DNA of 64,000 bases, from NCBI RefSeq assembly GCF_019665765.1, contig NZ_CP081150.1:3038001-3102000 (forward strand), written 5' to 3'. The position numbers and the translations under genes are program-made. Below are positions 1-8,058 of this stretch, in pieces; the stretch's first letter is position 1, and each line of letters opens with the position of its first letter. The notes beneath the pieces were generated by a model. That model searched no databases. It had not been told where the DNA came from and worked only from the letters and a program-made list of their open reading frames with translations. Origin of the DNA: Deefgea tanakiae (GTDB lineage: Bacteria > Pseudomonadota > Gammaproteobacteria > Burkholderiales > Chitinibacteraceae).

Positions 1-1
1 A

Positions 2-271
2 ATCCAAACCGGCACTCATCCCGTTGACCCGACCGAGCGGCAACGCTGGGCCTACTGCGCCAAAGGCATTACGATAGGCAATAATGTGTGGATTGGGGCC
101 AGTGCGATTATTTGCGCGGGTGTGACCATCGGCGACCATAGCGTCATTGGCGCAGGTAGCATCGTGACACGCGATATTCCGTCTTGTGTCTTGGCGGGCG
201 GTAACCCTGCACGCGTGATCCGCGAGCTAACTCCACCGGATGAGGCGACCTTGTATGAATTGAATCCTTGA
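2..271 (+). CDS. sugar O-acetyltransferase (maltose/galactoside type), C-terminal part
   Basis: Reading frame enters from the left edge, so only about the last 89 residues are present. They show the left-handed beta-helix hexapeptide pattern ([18 protein letters not shown], then [19 protein letters not shown]) and the closing GNPARVIRE motif of the LacA/Maa/NodL acetyltransferases, which move an acetyl group from acetyl-CoA to a sugar hydroxyl in the cytoplasm. The HPVDPTERQ segment just upstream is also typical of this family. The exact sugar cannot be told from the C-terminus. The next gene starts about 60 bases downstream on the same strand. Confidence 0.85.
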   Translation: MQTGTHPVDPTERQRWAYCAKGITIGNNVWIGASAIICAGVTIGDHSVIGAGSIVTRDIPSCVLAGGNPARVIRELTPPDEATLYELNP

Positions 272-333
272 GCCAACACACTGCTTTTTTAAGCAATTGA
301 GCTTAATATCCTATCTTTTACATAAGGTAGTCG

Positions 334-1302
334 ATGATGTGGAGCACAATTCAGTCTTGGTTTGCCCCTAAACCGAAAATCAGCGGCGACGACGAAGCGC
401 TGATTGAGCGGCTCGTTGACATCGCCCATCCCCATATTCGCCTTGCGCGAAATTACCAATCTCGCTTAGTGTCATATATAGGCTGGGCGCACGCACATGC
501 TACGGCTCTGGCAACGCAATTGCCTGACCCGATTGCCTTAACCGTCGAAAATTGGCGCGAAAATCGTACACTACAGCTACTGTTTGCCACACCAGATCGC
601 ATGAGCGAAATCGTTGGTGGCGATACCGAGTTGCAAACATGGTTTGCAACCTGGCCGCTGTCCGATATTGCGTATGTGGGTTTGATTGCCGATGCCAATG
701 AAAAAACACGCTACGGCATGTGTGAAATCGACGGGCAAATTCGGCAAGATGTACCACAAAAATTATTGATTTTTGCTAATCACCGGATTGGTATCCCAGC
801 CGAGTCACCTGATGCCTTGGTGCAATTGGGTGCATTACGGATTTTGGATACAGTCGCCAATCAAGCTCAACTGGCTATTGCAGCGATTGAAAACAAGAAA
901 AAACAGATTGATGATGAACTCATCAATGCCCGTACCATGCTCAGAATGCATGGCAATACACCCAGTGCCGCGCAAACGGCGCAAAAAGAACGGATTAAAA
1001 CACTCACCACAGAATTGCAAAGCATTCATGAGATGCTCAATCCAGAAGCCATGTGCGAGTTATTGATCACCGAATTAGCTGCCACGCCGGATATTGTTCA
1101 ATTACATATTCATAGTTGCAATGTGGATCGAATGGGCGTTGTTGATGGTGAAGACAGCGACAATCAAATTATCGAGCTACCTGAACTCATTTTGCAGCGT
1201 GAAACACCGATTGAAAAATTAATCTTGCTGGTATCAGTCCCCCGCACATTAATGCAGCCGCCAGCCAAAAATACGCAATTCCCTGATCAGGCTATTTTTT
1301 AG
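334..1302 (+). CDS. hypothetical protein, 322 aa, with central coiled coil
   Basis: I do not recognise a family. The ATG at 334 follows a purine-rich AAGGTAG at 323-329, which supports this start. The protein has no signal peptide or membrane segment and looks cytoplasmic. Residues about 185-245 are rich in Lys, Glu and Gln with heptad-like spacing, so a coiled coil is likely. The N-terminal part (about 60-180) is a mixed alpha/beta region that could be a sensory or scaffold fold, but no motif supports that. It lies between a sugar acetyltransferase and an exported MliC/YbaY protein and is probably transcribed alone. Confidence 0.7.
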   Translation: MMWSTIQSWFAPKPKISGDDEALIERLVDIAHPHIRLARNYQSRLVSYIGWAHAHATALATQLPDPIALTVENWRENRTLQLLFATPDRMSEIVGGDTELQTWFATWPLSDIAYVGLIADANEKTRYGMCEIDGQIRQDVPQKLLIFANHRIGIPAESPDALVQLGALRILDTVANQAQLAIAAIENKKKQIDDELINARTMLRMHGNTPSAAQTAQKERIKTLTTELQSIHEMLNPEAMCELLITELAATPDIVQLHIHSCNVDRMGVVDGEDSDNQIIELPELILQRETPIEKLILLVSVPRTLMQPPAKNTQFPDQAIF

Positions 1303-1402
1303 TTTTCTGAACAATCACTGACATTGCATAGGAAATATTCGCCTTTCTTCTTTGGCATAAATTGCCCACAATATCGACTCAAGATATGACAAAGGCAAGC
1401 CA

Positions 1403-2437
1403 ATGAAAGCGTTTATTCTTCCTATGCTACTTTGTAGTAGTTTTGTTTTTGCAAATGAAGTGCCCACGCAAAAACGTTTTCAGTGCGATGAAGGGCAATC
1501 TTTTACCATTCAAATGACCTCGCCTGATGCGATCCAACTGCAAGTTGGCTGGTCATTCATCCCATTGCCACAAGTCGTCGCGGCCTCTGGCACCAAATAC
1601 AGCGATGGCAAAACAACGGTTTGGCTCAAGGGCGACACGGGCTTTTTGGAGCAAAATGACATTGTCGTAGCCAGAAATTGTACCTTAGCCGATATCGAAG
1701 AGCCTTTAAGACCTGTTCGTGATGCCGCCTCTGGTTTGGTATTTATTCCGCCGGATCGTTGGACCGCCAATCGAGTGCAAATGTATGTGAAATCCGGCAG
1801 CGAAATTCCATTTTATGGCGAAAGCGCCACGCAACAGTTTGAATATCGTTTCCGTGCTGGCGCAGCTCAGCAGAAATACCCATTACTCGATATTTTAGTG
1901 TTCCCTAAAGCGGCGTGGACGCAACTCGCGGCGGATAAAAAGCCGATTGGTGAAGTACTGGGTGAAGATGGACAGCGTGTTTATGTGGCGCAACTGCCTG
2001 CCAACAACCCTTTTGACCCAGCTAGCGCGGAAGGGAAAGAATTCATTGCGCTGCAAACCAATACCAAAGAAGTCCAACAGGCATTTTCTATGTATGGCAT
2101 CGTGAAAAAGAAAGCCGTTGAAAGTGTCACCGCCAAGGTGATGTGGCTGGATCGTCGCCTCTATCCTGGCGCGGTACTCACTGTTGAATTACGCGATGTT
2201 TCGCGAATGGATGCGCCGGCGGAGGTGATTTCTAAGCAAACCATCACATTAGAACAAGGCACGCCACCAACGGTGACGCTGAAGTTCTCGCCGGATGCGA
2301 TTAATCCGCGCAACACCTATTCGATTGGCGCTCGACTCGAAATCGATGGCAAGCTCATCAAAATCAACGACACGCATACGCCCGTTTTAACCCGTGGTGC
2401 AGGTCGTGAAGTGACGGTGATGCTCAAAAATCTTTAA
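1403..2437 (+). CDS. exported MliC-YbaY two-domain protein
   Basis: Begins with a signal peptide (MKAFILPMLLCSSFVFA, cleavage before NEVPTQ). Residues about 26-95 match the MliC fold, an inhibitor of c-type lysozyme: FQCDEGQSF, then a SGTKYSDGKTTVWLKGD stretch, and paired cysteines (FQC..RNC). Residues about 245-344 match the YbaY/YscW pilotin-like domain: LYPGAVLTVELRDVSRMDAPA, an NPRNTYSIGARLEIDGK stretch and TPVLTRG. So it is a periplasmic protein, perhaps protecting the envelope from lysozyme, joined to a pilotin-like beta domain of unclear role. There is no lipobox cysteine, so it is probably soluble. Domain calls come from remembered motifs and have not been searched. Confidence 0.72.
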   Translation: MKAFILPMLLCSSFVFANEVPTQKRFQCDEGQSFTIQMTSPDAIQLQVGWSFIPLPQVVAASGTKYSDGKTTVWLKGDTGFLEQNDIVVARNCTLADIEEPLRPVRDAASGLVFIPPDRWTANRVQMYVKSGSEIPFYGESATQQFEYRFRAGAAQQKYPLLDILVFPKAAWTQLAADKKPIGEVLGEDGQRVYVAQLPANNPFDPASAEGKEFIALQTNTKEVQQAFSMYGIVKKKAVESVTAKVMWLDRRLYPGAVLTVELRDVSRMDAPAEVISKQTITLEQGTPPTVTLKFSPDAINPRNTYSIGARLEIDGKLIKINDTHTPVLTRGAGREVTVMLKNL

Positions 2438-2456
2438 GCATTGCAATAATCAAAAA

Positions 2457-2486
2457 GCCGTAGCGAATCACTTTGCTACGGCTTTT
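2457..2486. terminator. bidirectional rho-independent terminator
   Basis: GCCGTAGC (2457-2464) pairs with GCTACGGC (2475-2482), followed by T4, and preceded by A5 on the other side. It lies between convergent genes (the MliC-YbaY gene and proB) and can end both transcripts. Confidence 0.85.
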
Positions 2487-2549
2487 ATCATTCCATAGGT
2501 ATTTAAGCAGAGGTCTTGATTGGCAATATCTAGGGGGCAATACCCAACA

Positions 2550-3671
2550 TCAACACAATACTAAATTATCACGATGAATCAGTTCTGCTTCATCGATGTA
2601 ACCCAATACCGCTTCGATTTGCCCGGTCGGTTGGCGCAAAATACGTTGTGTTTCTTGTGAGCTGTAATTAATCAAACCACGCGCGATTTCTTGGCCTTCG
2701 TGATCAACACAGCGCACGACTTCACCGCGCAAAAACTCACCATCAACCGCAATCACGCCTATCGGTAGCAAGCTGGAACCCGATTGCTTCACCGCCCGCA
2801 CCGCACCGGCATCCAGCGTCACGCTACCCTTGAGCTGCAAATGATCCGCAATCCATTGTTTTTTAGCAGCCAAAGCACAAGTCGCCGACGTCAGTTGCGT
2901 ACCGATCATTTCACCGGCAGCCAATCGAGTTAGCACTTTCGCTTCACGTCCACAGGCAATGATGGTTGCTGCGCCGCTACGGGCGGCACGCTTGGCGGCG
3001 ATGATTTTGGTATACATCCCCCCTGTTCCAACGCTAGAACCCGCGCCACCGGCCATATCTTCCAAAGCAGGGTCACCGGCGATACCGGTTTGCACTAAGG
3101 TTGCGGTTGGGTTGCTACGTGGGTCGGCAGTAAACAAGCCAGTTTGGTCGGTCAAAATGACCAGTGCATCGCCCTCAATCAGATTGGTGACCAAAGCGCC
3201 CAGCGTATCGTTGTCGCCAAATTTGATTTCAGCGGTTACTACGCTGTCGTTTTCATTGATGATTGGAATCACGCCCAATTGCAGTAGCGTCAACAACGTG
3301 GAGCGCGCATTCAGGTAACGAGTACGGTCAGATAAATCTTCGTGCGTGAGCAGCACTTGTGCACAGGTCAAATTGTGCTTGCGAAATGCGCTTTCATAAG
3401 CATGGCAAAGACCCAGTTGGCCGACAGCGGCAGCGGCTTGTTTTTCGTGTACTGCCGTCGGTTTTTGTGTCCAGCCCAGTCGGGCAATGCCTTCAGCAAC
3501 TGCACCGGATGACACCAACACGACTTGTTTACCCAAACGAGTTAACTGCGCGATTTCTTCTGCCCAGCGGGCGAGTGCGCCGTGATCGAGGCCTTTGCCT
3601 TCATTGGTCACTAAGCTCGAACCGACTTTTACGACGATGCGTTGCGCGTTAGACAAAATCGATGGGGTCAT
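2550..3671 (-). CDS. proB: glutamate 5-kinase
   Basis: Phosphorylates glutamate to gamma-glutamyl phosphate, the first step of proline synthesis, in the cytoplasm. 373 aa, the usual full length. An amino-acid kinase domain covers residues about 8-250 ([13 protein letters not shown] near the N-terminus, [32 protein letters not shown]), followed by a PUA domain at about 275-365. Starts at ATG 3671 with AGGA about 8 bases upstream. proA is not in the window. A small gene lies 46 bases upstream on the same strand and may share its transcript. Confidence 0.97.
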   Translation of the reverse strand: MTPSILSNAQRIVVKVGSSLVTNEGKGLDHGALARWAEEIAQLTRLGKQVVLVSSGAVAEGIARLGWTQKPTAVHEKQAAAAVGQLGLCHAYESAFRKHNLTCAQVLLTHEDLSDRTRYLNARSTLLTLLQLGVIPIINENDSVVTAEIKFGDNDTLGALVTNLIEGDALVILTDQTGLFTADPRSNPTATLVQTGIAGDPALEDMAGGAGSSVGTGGMYTKIIAAKRAARSGAATIIACGREAKVLTRLAAGEMIGTQLTSATCALAAKKQWIADHLQLKGSVTLDAGAVRAVKQSGSSLLPIGVIAVDGEFLRGEVVRCVDHEGQEIARGLINYSSQETQRILRQPTGQIEAVLGYIDEAELIHRDNLVLC

Positions 3672-3717
3672 ATGGACATCCTATGGCGGGCTCGTATTGA
3701 ACCCATTTCTGTGCAAA

Positions 3718-3945
3718 TCACAGCTGAAATAGATAAAAACCTTGGTTTTCAATGGCGCTGATCGCACTGGCGGGATCAAAACTCACATTGTCATTGCCAA
3801 TTTTCAAAGTTCGAGTGCGTAAGAAATACACCTGTTCATAGTCTTTGTCTTCAATGGCCAATTGGCTGTCATCGACATCAACGTCAACAGGTAACACGAG
3901 GCATTTGCTGGGATTGCTCATGCTTTTAAAAATATTCACTTCCAC
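3718..3945 (-). CDS. small hypothetical protein upstream of proB
   Basis: No family recognised. I prefer the GTG start at 3945: a strong Shine-Dalgarno AAGGAG (complement of 3952-3957) lies six bases before it. A longer reading would use a TTG at 3987 with no clear ribosome site. The resulting 75 aa protein is acidic (VDVDVDDSQLAIEDKDY) and soluble, with a C-terminal half that looks like a small beta-rich domain. It ends 46 bases before proB on the same strand, so the two may be co-transcribed. Confidence 0.65.
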   Translation of the reverse strand: MEVNIFKSMSNPSKCLVLPVDVDVDDSQLAIEDKDYEQVYFLRTRTLKIGNDNVSFDPASAISAIENQGFYLFQL

Positions 3946-4089
3946 ATTCAACTCCTTGTTGCCATCAATCAAGTGGATCTGTCGCAACTCGTCTGCAATT
4001 TTCGCTCAATTTGTCGGTAAAGCCTAGCTTTTTTGCCAAATAGCTGGTGATTGGTTTAAAGACCTGTTGGTTAGTTTTTGGCTTAAAAC

Positions 4090-4370
4090 GGTAGATTTAT
4101 CCACAGCTTTTTGCTGTGAAAACGCTTTGCTTTATTGGTTTTTATTTTAATTTAGTAATAATAAATAAGCAGCTCGACTCCCTGTGGATAAGTAAGTTTT
4201 CCACATTTCTTACAATTACTTAGCGCAATGATATTTTCGGTATCAACCCGGTAGCTAGATGCTGTGATTTGTTAAGCAAAAATTATTTCTACTCACAATC
4301 GTCGCTTACACCCAAAACATACATTGCAATCCGTATGGATTCCCGACTTGCATCCACAGCTTATCCACCC
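4090..4370. other. DnaA-box cluster with AT-rich unwinding-like region (candidate replication origin)
   Basis: Within a 770-base gap without a convincing gene (3946-4754). Perfect DnaA boxes TTATCCACA at 4097-4105 and, inverted, at 4183-4191; one-mismatch boxes at 4197-4205 (TTTTCCACA) and 4361-4369 (TTATCCACC); a weaker GCATCCACA at 4350-4358. Between the two perfect boxes is an AT-rich tract (about 4129-4168) containing TAGTAATAATAA (4153-4164), which is four consecutive DnaA-trio units. These are read towards the box at 4183 across a more GC-rich spacer (4169-4182). Box, GC-rich spacer, trios, AT-rich DUE is the order known for bacterial oriC unwinding sites. No dnaA or dnaN gene is visible, so a secondary DnaA-binding locus is possible. 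Confidence 0.5.
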
Positions 4371-4663
4371 TAAACAGTATCTTTTTAAGGGCCATATTTT
4401 GTATAGGTTTGGCGTTAATACATCGTATTTTGATGTTGAAATTGCGCACGAAATACCGAGAAATCGTTGATCGAAAGTGGCTTATTGAGAAACGACGGGA
4501 ATGATTTTGGCCGAGTTGATGCACAGGCTGACGCGTTCAGCTGTATTGATCTGGGTTTAATTGAATGGGTGTTTCAAAGTGTTTTGGCCGGCAGCCAGCA
4601 GAACGCTCAACGAGCGTGGATGTAATGATTACGGGGTGTATTGGACAATACAGAAAGGAAATT

Positions 4664-4700
4664 GCCGCTTTGATCGCACAGGCTGTGCAAACAAAGCGGC
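4664..4700. other. strong nested hairpin in intergenic DNA
   Basis: GCCGCTTTG (4664-4672) pairs perfectly with CAAAGCGGC (4692-4700), and inside it GCACA (4676-4680) pairs with TGTGC (4684-4688). There is no T tract on either side, so it is not a standard terminator. It could be part of a small RNA or a protein-binding site. Confidence 0.4.
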
Positions 4701-4734
4701 TTAGTTGGCGCTTGGAAAGAGATGCTGAGGATTA

Positions 4735-4752
4735 ATGGCTCGTGCGAGCCAT
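4735..4752 (-). terminator. hairpin just after marC
   Basis: ATGGCTCG (4735-4742) pairs with CGAGCCAT (4745-4752), directly behind the marC stop codon. Only a weak T-rich stretch follows on the minus strand, so it may act as a weak terminator or protect the 3' end. Confidence 0.45.
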
Positions 4753-4754
4753 AC

Positions 4755-5435
4755 TTACTTTGGCCAATGTTGAATTAAAAACTCGGCCATCAATTCACTG
4801 ATCCCGTTCCAAAAAATCTGAATTCCTAAGCAAAGTAGAATAAACGCCGACAGTCGCAAGAAAATAATCGTGCCGGTTTCACCCATCAATTTGAGCAAGC
4901 GGTCGGCATTGCGATAGCACCAATACAGCAAAAACGACGCCACCGCGACGGCCAGCACACTTGCAAGTGGAATCAAAACCGTATCTAAACCAGAACGCTT
5001 GAAACTCGCCCCCAAGGTAATCGCCACGGTAATCGAGCCTGGGCCCACGCTAATTGGAAAGGTCAGCGGAAAAAAGGCGCGCTGGCGTAATTGCTCTTCG
5101 CTCAAACGTTCGTCACTGGAGACCAGCACGCTATGCGATGGATCAGACGACATCAATTGCCAGCCTGCAGTTGCGACTAACAAACCACCACCGACTCGAA
5201 CAATCGCCAGAGAAACGCCAAAAAACTCCAGCACATAAATGCCAATAAACATGCTCACCAAGAGCAAGAAAAAGCCATACATGCCGACTTTTCGCGCCAA
5301 GATCGCACGCTCATCCGCGCTGTAGCGCGACGTCATCGACATAAAAATAGGAGCTTGACCCAGTGGGTTCAAAATCGGGATCAGTGCGGCGATCACCAAT
5401 ATGAAGTGGGCCATGAAAGAACTGAGATGCAACAT
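4755..5435 (-). CDS. MarC family integral membrane protein
   Basis: 226 aa with about six hydrophobic segments, the usual size and layout of the MarC/UPF0056 family of the inner membrane. Family marks include IPILNPLGQAPIFMSMT near the N-terminus (NPxG pattern), then FFGVSLAIVRVGGGLLVATAGW, and FPLTFPISVGPGSITVAITLG with its P(I/L)SxGPGxI pattern. The transport role of the family is not firmly known; MarC was once linked to multiple antibiotic resistance but this was not upheld. It is transcribed alone, with the candidate origin region downstream. Confidence 0.9.
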   Translation of the reverse strand: MLHLSSFMAHFILVIAALIPILNPLGQAPIFMSMTSRYSADERAILARKVGMYGFFLLLVSMFIGIYVLEFFGVSLAIVRVGGGLLVATAGWQLMSSDPSHSVLVSSDERLSEEQLRQRAFFPLTFPISVGPGSITVAITLGASFKRSGLDTVLIPLASVLAVAVASFLLYWCYRNADRLLKLMGETGTIIFLRLSAFILLCLGIQIFWNGISELMAEFLIQHWPK

Positions 5436-5513
5436 AATGATTCAGCAAGGAGGAGCAAAAGGAGCTTTATCTTAGAGCTTTAAGTACGAAAAGGATAGCT
5501 TACAGCGCCCGAG

Positions 5514-6887
5514 CTACTGCCCTGCTTTATGGTACAAAACAGACTCTGCCCATTGCGCGGCAGCAGCATGCTGCTCTTTCACCACCAAGGCGGAAACATG
5601 CAAGGCTTGGCAGCACTGGCTAATCGTATGAAAATCTTGGGTTTCCACCGCACACGCCAATTGCAGATAGGGGAAATGCAATCCCGAGCGCGTCAGCAGC
5701 GCGGCACTAATTTCGCGAGGCACATCAATTGCTTTGAGTGTATCGGCCAGCGGCTGCTGCAGCAAAGCCCCCATTAAAGACAAAATGCCAGTGAGAAAAA
5801 CCTGTTCAGCCTGCGGCAAGGCCAAGCTTTGCGCTATCAACTGCATCAATCTTGCGCGCTGCAAAGCCACCTTGAGCAGTTCAAGATCGCGTCCTGCATC
5901 CGGCATTTGGCTATGCGCCATAAACGTCAGCCACTGATGTAATGTTTCACGGCCCACACTCAATAACGCGTGCTCGGCACTGCCGATGAGTTCGGTCGAG
6001 CTAGCTTTATTCATCCGCAATAATTTGTATAGCAACACCGGATCTGCTTTGAGCGCATCGACCAGCACTTGCGTGGGTGCTTCTTGATCAATGAGGTCTA
6101 ACAAGCGCAGCACTTGAAACCGTAATGCGGGCGTTGGATTGACGCCCCAAGCATCACGAGAACTAATAAAAGGGCCCTGAAAAAAACACACGCGCTCGCC
6201 ATAGAGTGTGGATTCCCACATCGCATCAAAAGCTTCGTATGAATCAATATGGCAGGCCAGCAAGGGCCATTGCGGCTGCGCGTGAATCGCCTCCGCAATA
6301 TCGGCAGAAAAGCTCGCCTCTTCATGCAAGTCCAGCACCAGCATATCGACATCATCGACCAAGCGTTCCATGCCCGCGTTCAAACACTCGTGCGCCAGAA
6401 TGCCGATCATGACGCCTTTTTTGCGTAATTTTTTGACCTGCTCAATCAACTCGTCACTCACCGACTCATCCACAAAGCGCAGCACAAACATGCAATGCTG
6501 ACCGGCCAAATGCGCGACCTTACTCTCAAAAATATGCTCGGCGGCGATGTGCACTAGGGCAAAACGCTGGCCCAATAATTGCAACAAGGGCAGACTAATC
6601 AGTTGACTCACCAAAGCCTGATCATACAAACGCCGCATTGCATGACCAATGTGCACGCGCTCGGTGATGTTTTTCTTGAGCATAAACTCATGGCCAACAA
6701 CGCGCTCTTGGCGGTTGACGATGGTTTCACGGCAAATAATGGTTTTATCTTCGGGATTAAATTCAGAAACAATGCCGCCATCGTTTTCAGTTAAACGGGG
6801 TGACAGGGCATTCAGACGTTCAAACGCCGCCGTATCGACTTCCGGCGTAGTGTTCAAAAAGAGGCGGTGGAACAAACTCGACATCAT
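5514..6887 (-). CDS. EAL-HDOD signalling protein (YuxH type)
   Basis: 457 aa, soluble. Residues about 45-235 resemble an EAL domain that has lost the catalytic pattern (ETIVNRQERVVGHEFML in place of the EAL signature), so it probably does not cut cyclic di-GMP. Residues about 240-450 form an HDOD domain (ADPVLLYKLLRMNKASS and SVGRETLHQWLTF), a catalytically inactive relative of HD phosphohydrolases. Proteins with this pair usually work in motility, biofilm or stress signalling as binding partners rather than enzymes. It stands alone on the minus strand; the ATG pair at 6887 is the likely start. Confidence 0.85.
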   Translation of the reverse strand: MMSSLFHRLFLNTTPEVDTAAFERLNALSPRLTENDGGIVSEFNPEDKTIICRETIVNRQERVVGHEFMLKKNITERVHIGHAMRRLYDQALVSQLISLPLLQLLGQRFALVHIAAEHIFESKVAHLAGQHCMFVLRFVDESVSDELIEQVKKLRKKGVMIGILAHECLNAGMERLVDDVDMLVLDLHEEASFSADIAEAIHAQPQWPLLACHIDSYEAFDAMWESTLYGERVCFFQGPFISSRDAWGVNPTPALRFQVLRLLDLIDQEAPTQVLVDALKADPVLLYKLLRMNKASSTELIGSAEHALLSVGRETLHQWLTFMAHSQMPDAGRDLELLKVALQRARLMQLIAQSLALPQAEQVFLTGILSLMGALLQQPLADTLKAIDVPREISAALLTRSGLHFPYLQLACAVETQDFHTISQCCQALHVSALVVKEQHAAAAQWAESVLYHKAGQ

Positions 6888-7028
6888 GGCAATCCGTTAA
6901 GAGCCATTCACTATAGAAAAGCAACGCAGTTTTGGCAGGATGAAATTTAAGGCAATTTTTCCCAGCGCGGCGCTATCAGCTGCTACCGCTTTTCTGGGGG
7001 ACTACCAATGGAAAGTTGAATTAACTTC

Positions 7029-7268
7029 TCATGATTTGGGCGGCGTCTCTACTTCATTTTTCATCAGCTTTTTATACTCTTCGATCGGATTTTCGTTAAA
7101 GCCACTGTGAAAGCGAGCGTCAATTTTAGCCAGCCATTTTTTCCCACCCAGCCCATAGACAAGAAAAACTACCGCAAAGGTCACAAAGAGAAGACTCATC
7201 GCTTCATCACTCGTGATTTGGATATACAGAGTGCAAAGCCCAAGCAATACGGCCAATATTCGAAACAT
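7029..7268 (-). CDS. small two-helix membrane protein
   Basis: 79 aa. Two hydrophobic helices (residues about 3-18 and 24-43) with a charged C-terminal tail (KKWLAKIDARFHSGFNENPIEEYKKLMKNEVE) that probably faces the cytoplasm. AAGG lies seven bases before the ATG at 7268, supporting translation. No family is recognised and no function can be given. yaeQ is transcribed towards it from about 60 bases upstream, so the two may share a message. Confidence 0.6.
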   Translation of the reverse strand: MFRILAVLLGLCTLYIQITSDEAMSLLFVTFAVVFLVYGLGGKKWLAKIDARFHSGFNENPIEEYKKLMKNEVETPPKS

Positions 7269-7328
7269 AGATCAACCTTAGTAGCTGGGGTATTTCAAGC
7301 TAGCCATTAATAAAAATAGCTTAGCGCG

Positions 7329-7877
7329 CTATACGTTCGATGATTGTAGCGTAGTCATTTCCACCAAAATATTATGATTAGCGTCCGACATCCACATTTG
7401 GCCGTCTTGAATCGTGCACTGAATTTGCATCGTCCGTTCGGTCATTTTGGTTAATTCGCTCAGCGTATCCGCCGGAATGCTAACGACATTCAAATGCTCA
7501 AAACGCGTGAGTTGGTTTTTGATGCCATCCCACCAAATGTCCACCACGCGACCGCCGTAGGCGTAGACCCACACTTCATCGGCGCGGCCGCAGCCTTTTT
7601 TGATGCGTTTTTCATCGGGTAAACCTAATTCAAGCCACAATTCAATCGCGCCCGTTAAGTCTTTTTGCCACACATCAGGCTCGTCATCGGCCGATAAGCC
7701 ACGTGTGAGTTCGAGCGATTCGCTCGCGTGGCGGGCAAAAGCAACCAAACGCAGCATCATGCGCTCGTCGGTTTCCGACGGATGCCGTGCAATTGTCAAA
7801 TGGTGGCTTTGGTAATAGCCCCTATCCATATCGGTGATATTAAGTTCGGCTTTGAAAACCGTTGATTTAAGCGCCAT
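7329..7877 (-). CDS. yaeQ: YaeQ family protein
   Basis: 182 aa, matching the family length. Opens with MALKSTVFKAELNITDMDRG and the HHLTIARHPSETDERMMLRL segment that are hallmarks of YaeQ. Later come LGLPDEKRIKKGCGRADEVWVYAY and IQDGQMWMSD, also conserved. The fold is a variant of the PD-(D/E)xK nuclease fold (the E and K residues of DEKRIKKGC lie in this core), yet the cellular role is unproven; a link to RfaH-type transcription has been proposed. AGGAAA sits about seven bases before the ATG. Confidence 0.95.
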   Translation of the reverse strand: MALKSTVFKAELNITDMDRGYYQSHHLTIARHPSETDERMMLRLVAFARHASESLELTRGLSADDEPDVWQKDLTGAIELWLELGLPDEKRIKKGCGRADEVWVYAYGGRVVDIWWDGIKNQLTRFEHLNVVSIPADTLSELTKMTERTMQIQCTIQDGQMWMSDANHNILVEMTTLQSSNV

Positions 7878-8058
7878 GAGCTGTATTTCCTAATGAAGCC
7901 GACAGTGTAACGGAAAGCACTAGGGCTGTAAGCGATGTGCATCGGTGACGACGATACGCTGTCGCGATTTCAATACGCAGGGGCGAGGGCGCAATCGCTG
8001 CAAATTCGCTCTGCAGACGTGCTAGCATCAGCCCATCAATCCTTCACTATTCAATTCC

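Noticed and set aside
4306-4524. 72-codon minus-strand frame in the DnaA-box region
   Set aside because: No ribosome site, and the frame is an accident of a low-stop stretch that contains DnaA boxes; the sequence has no protein-like pattern.
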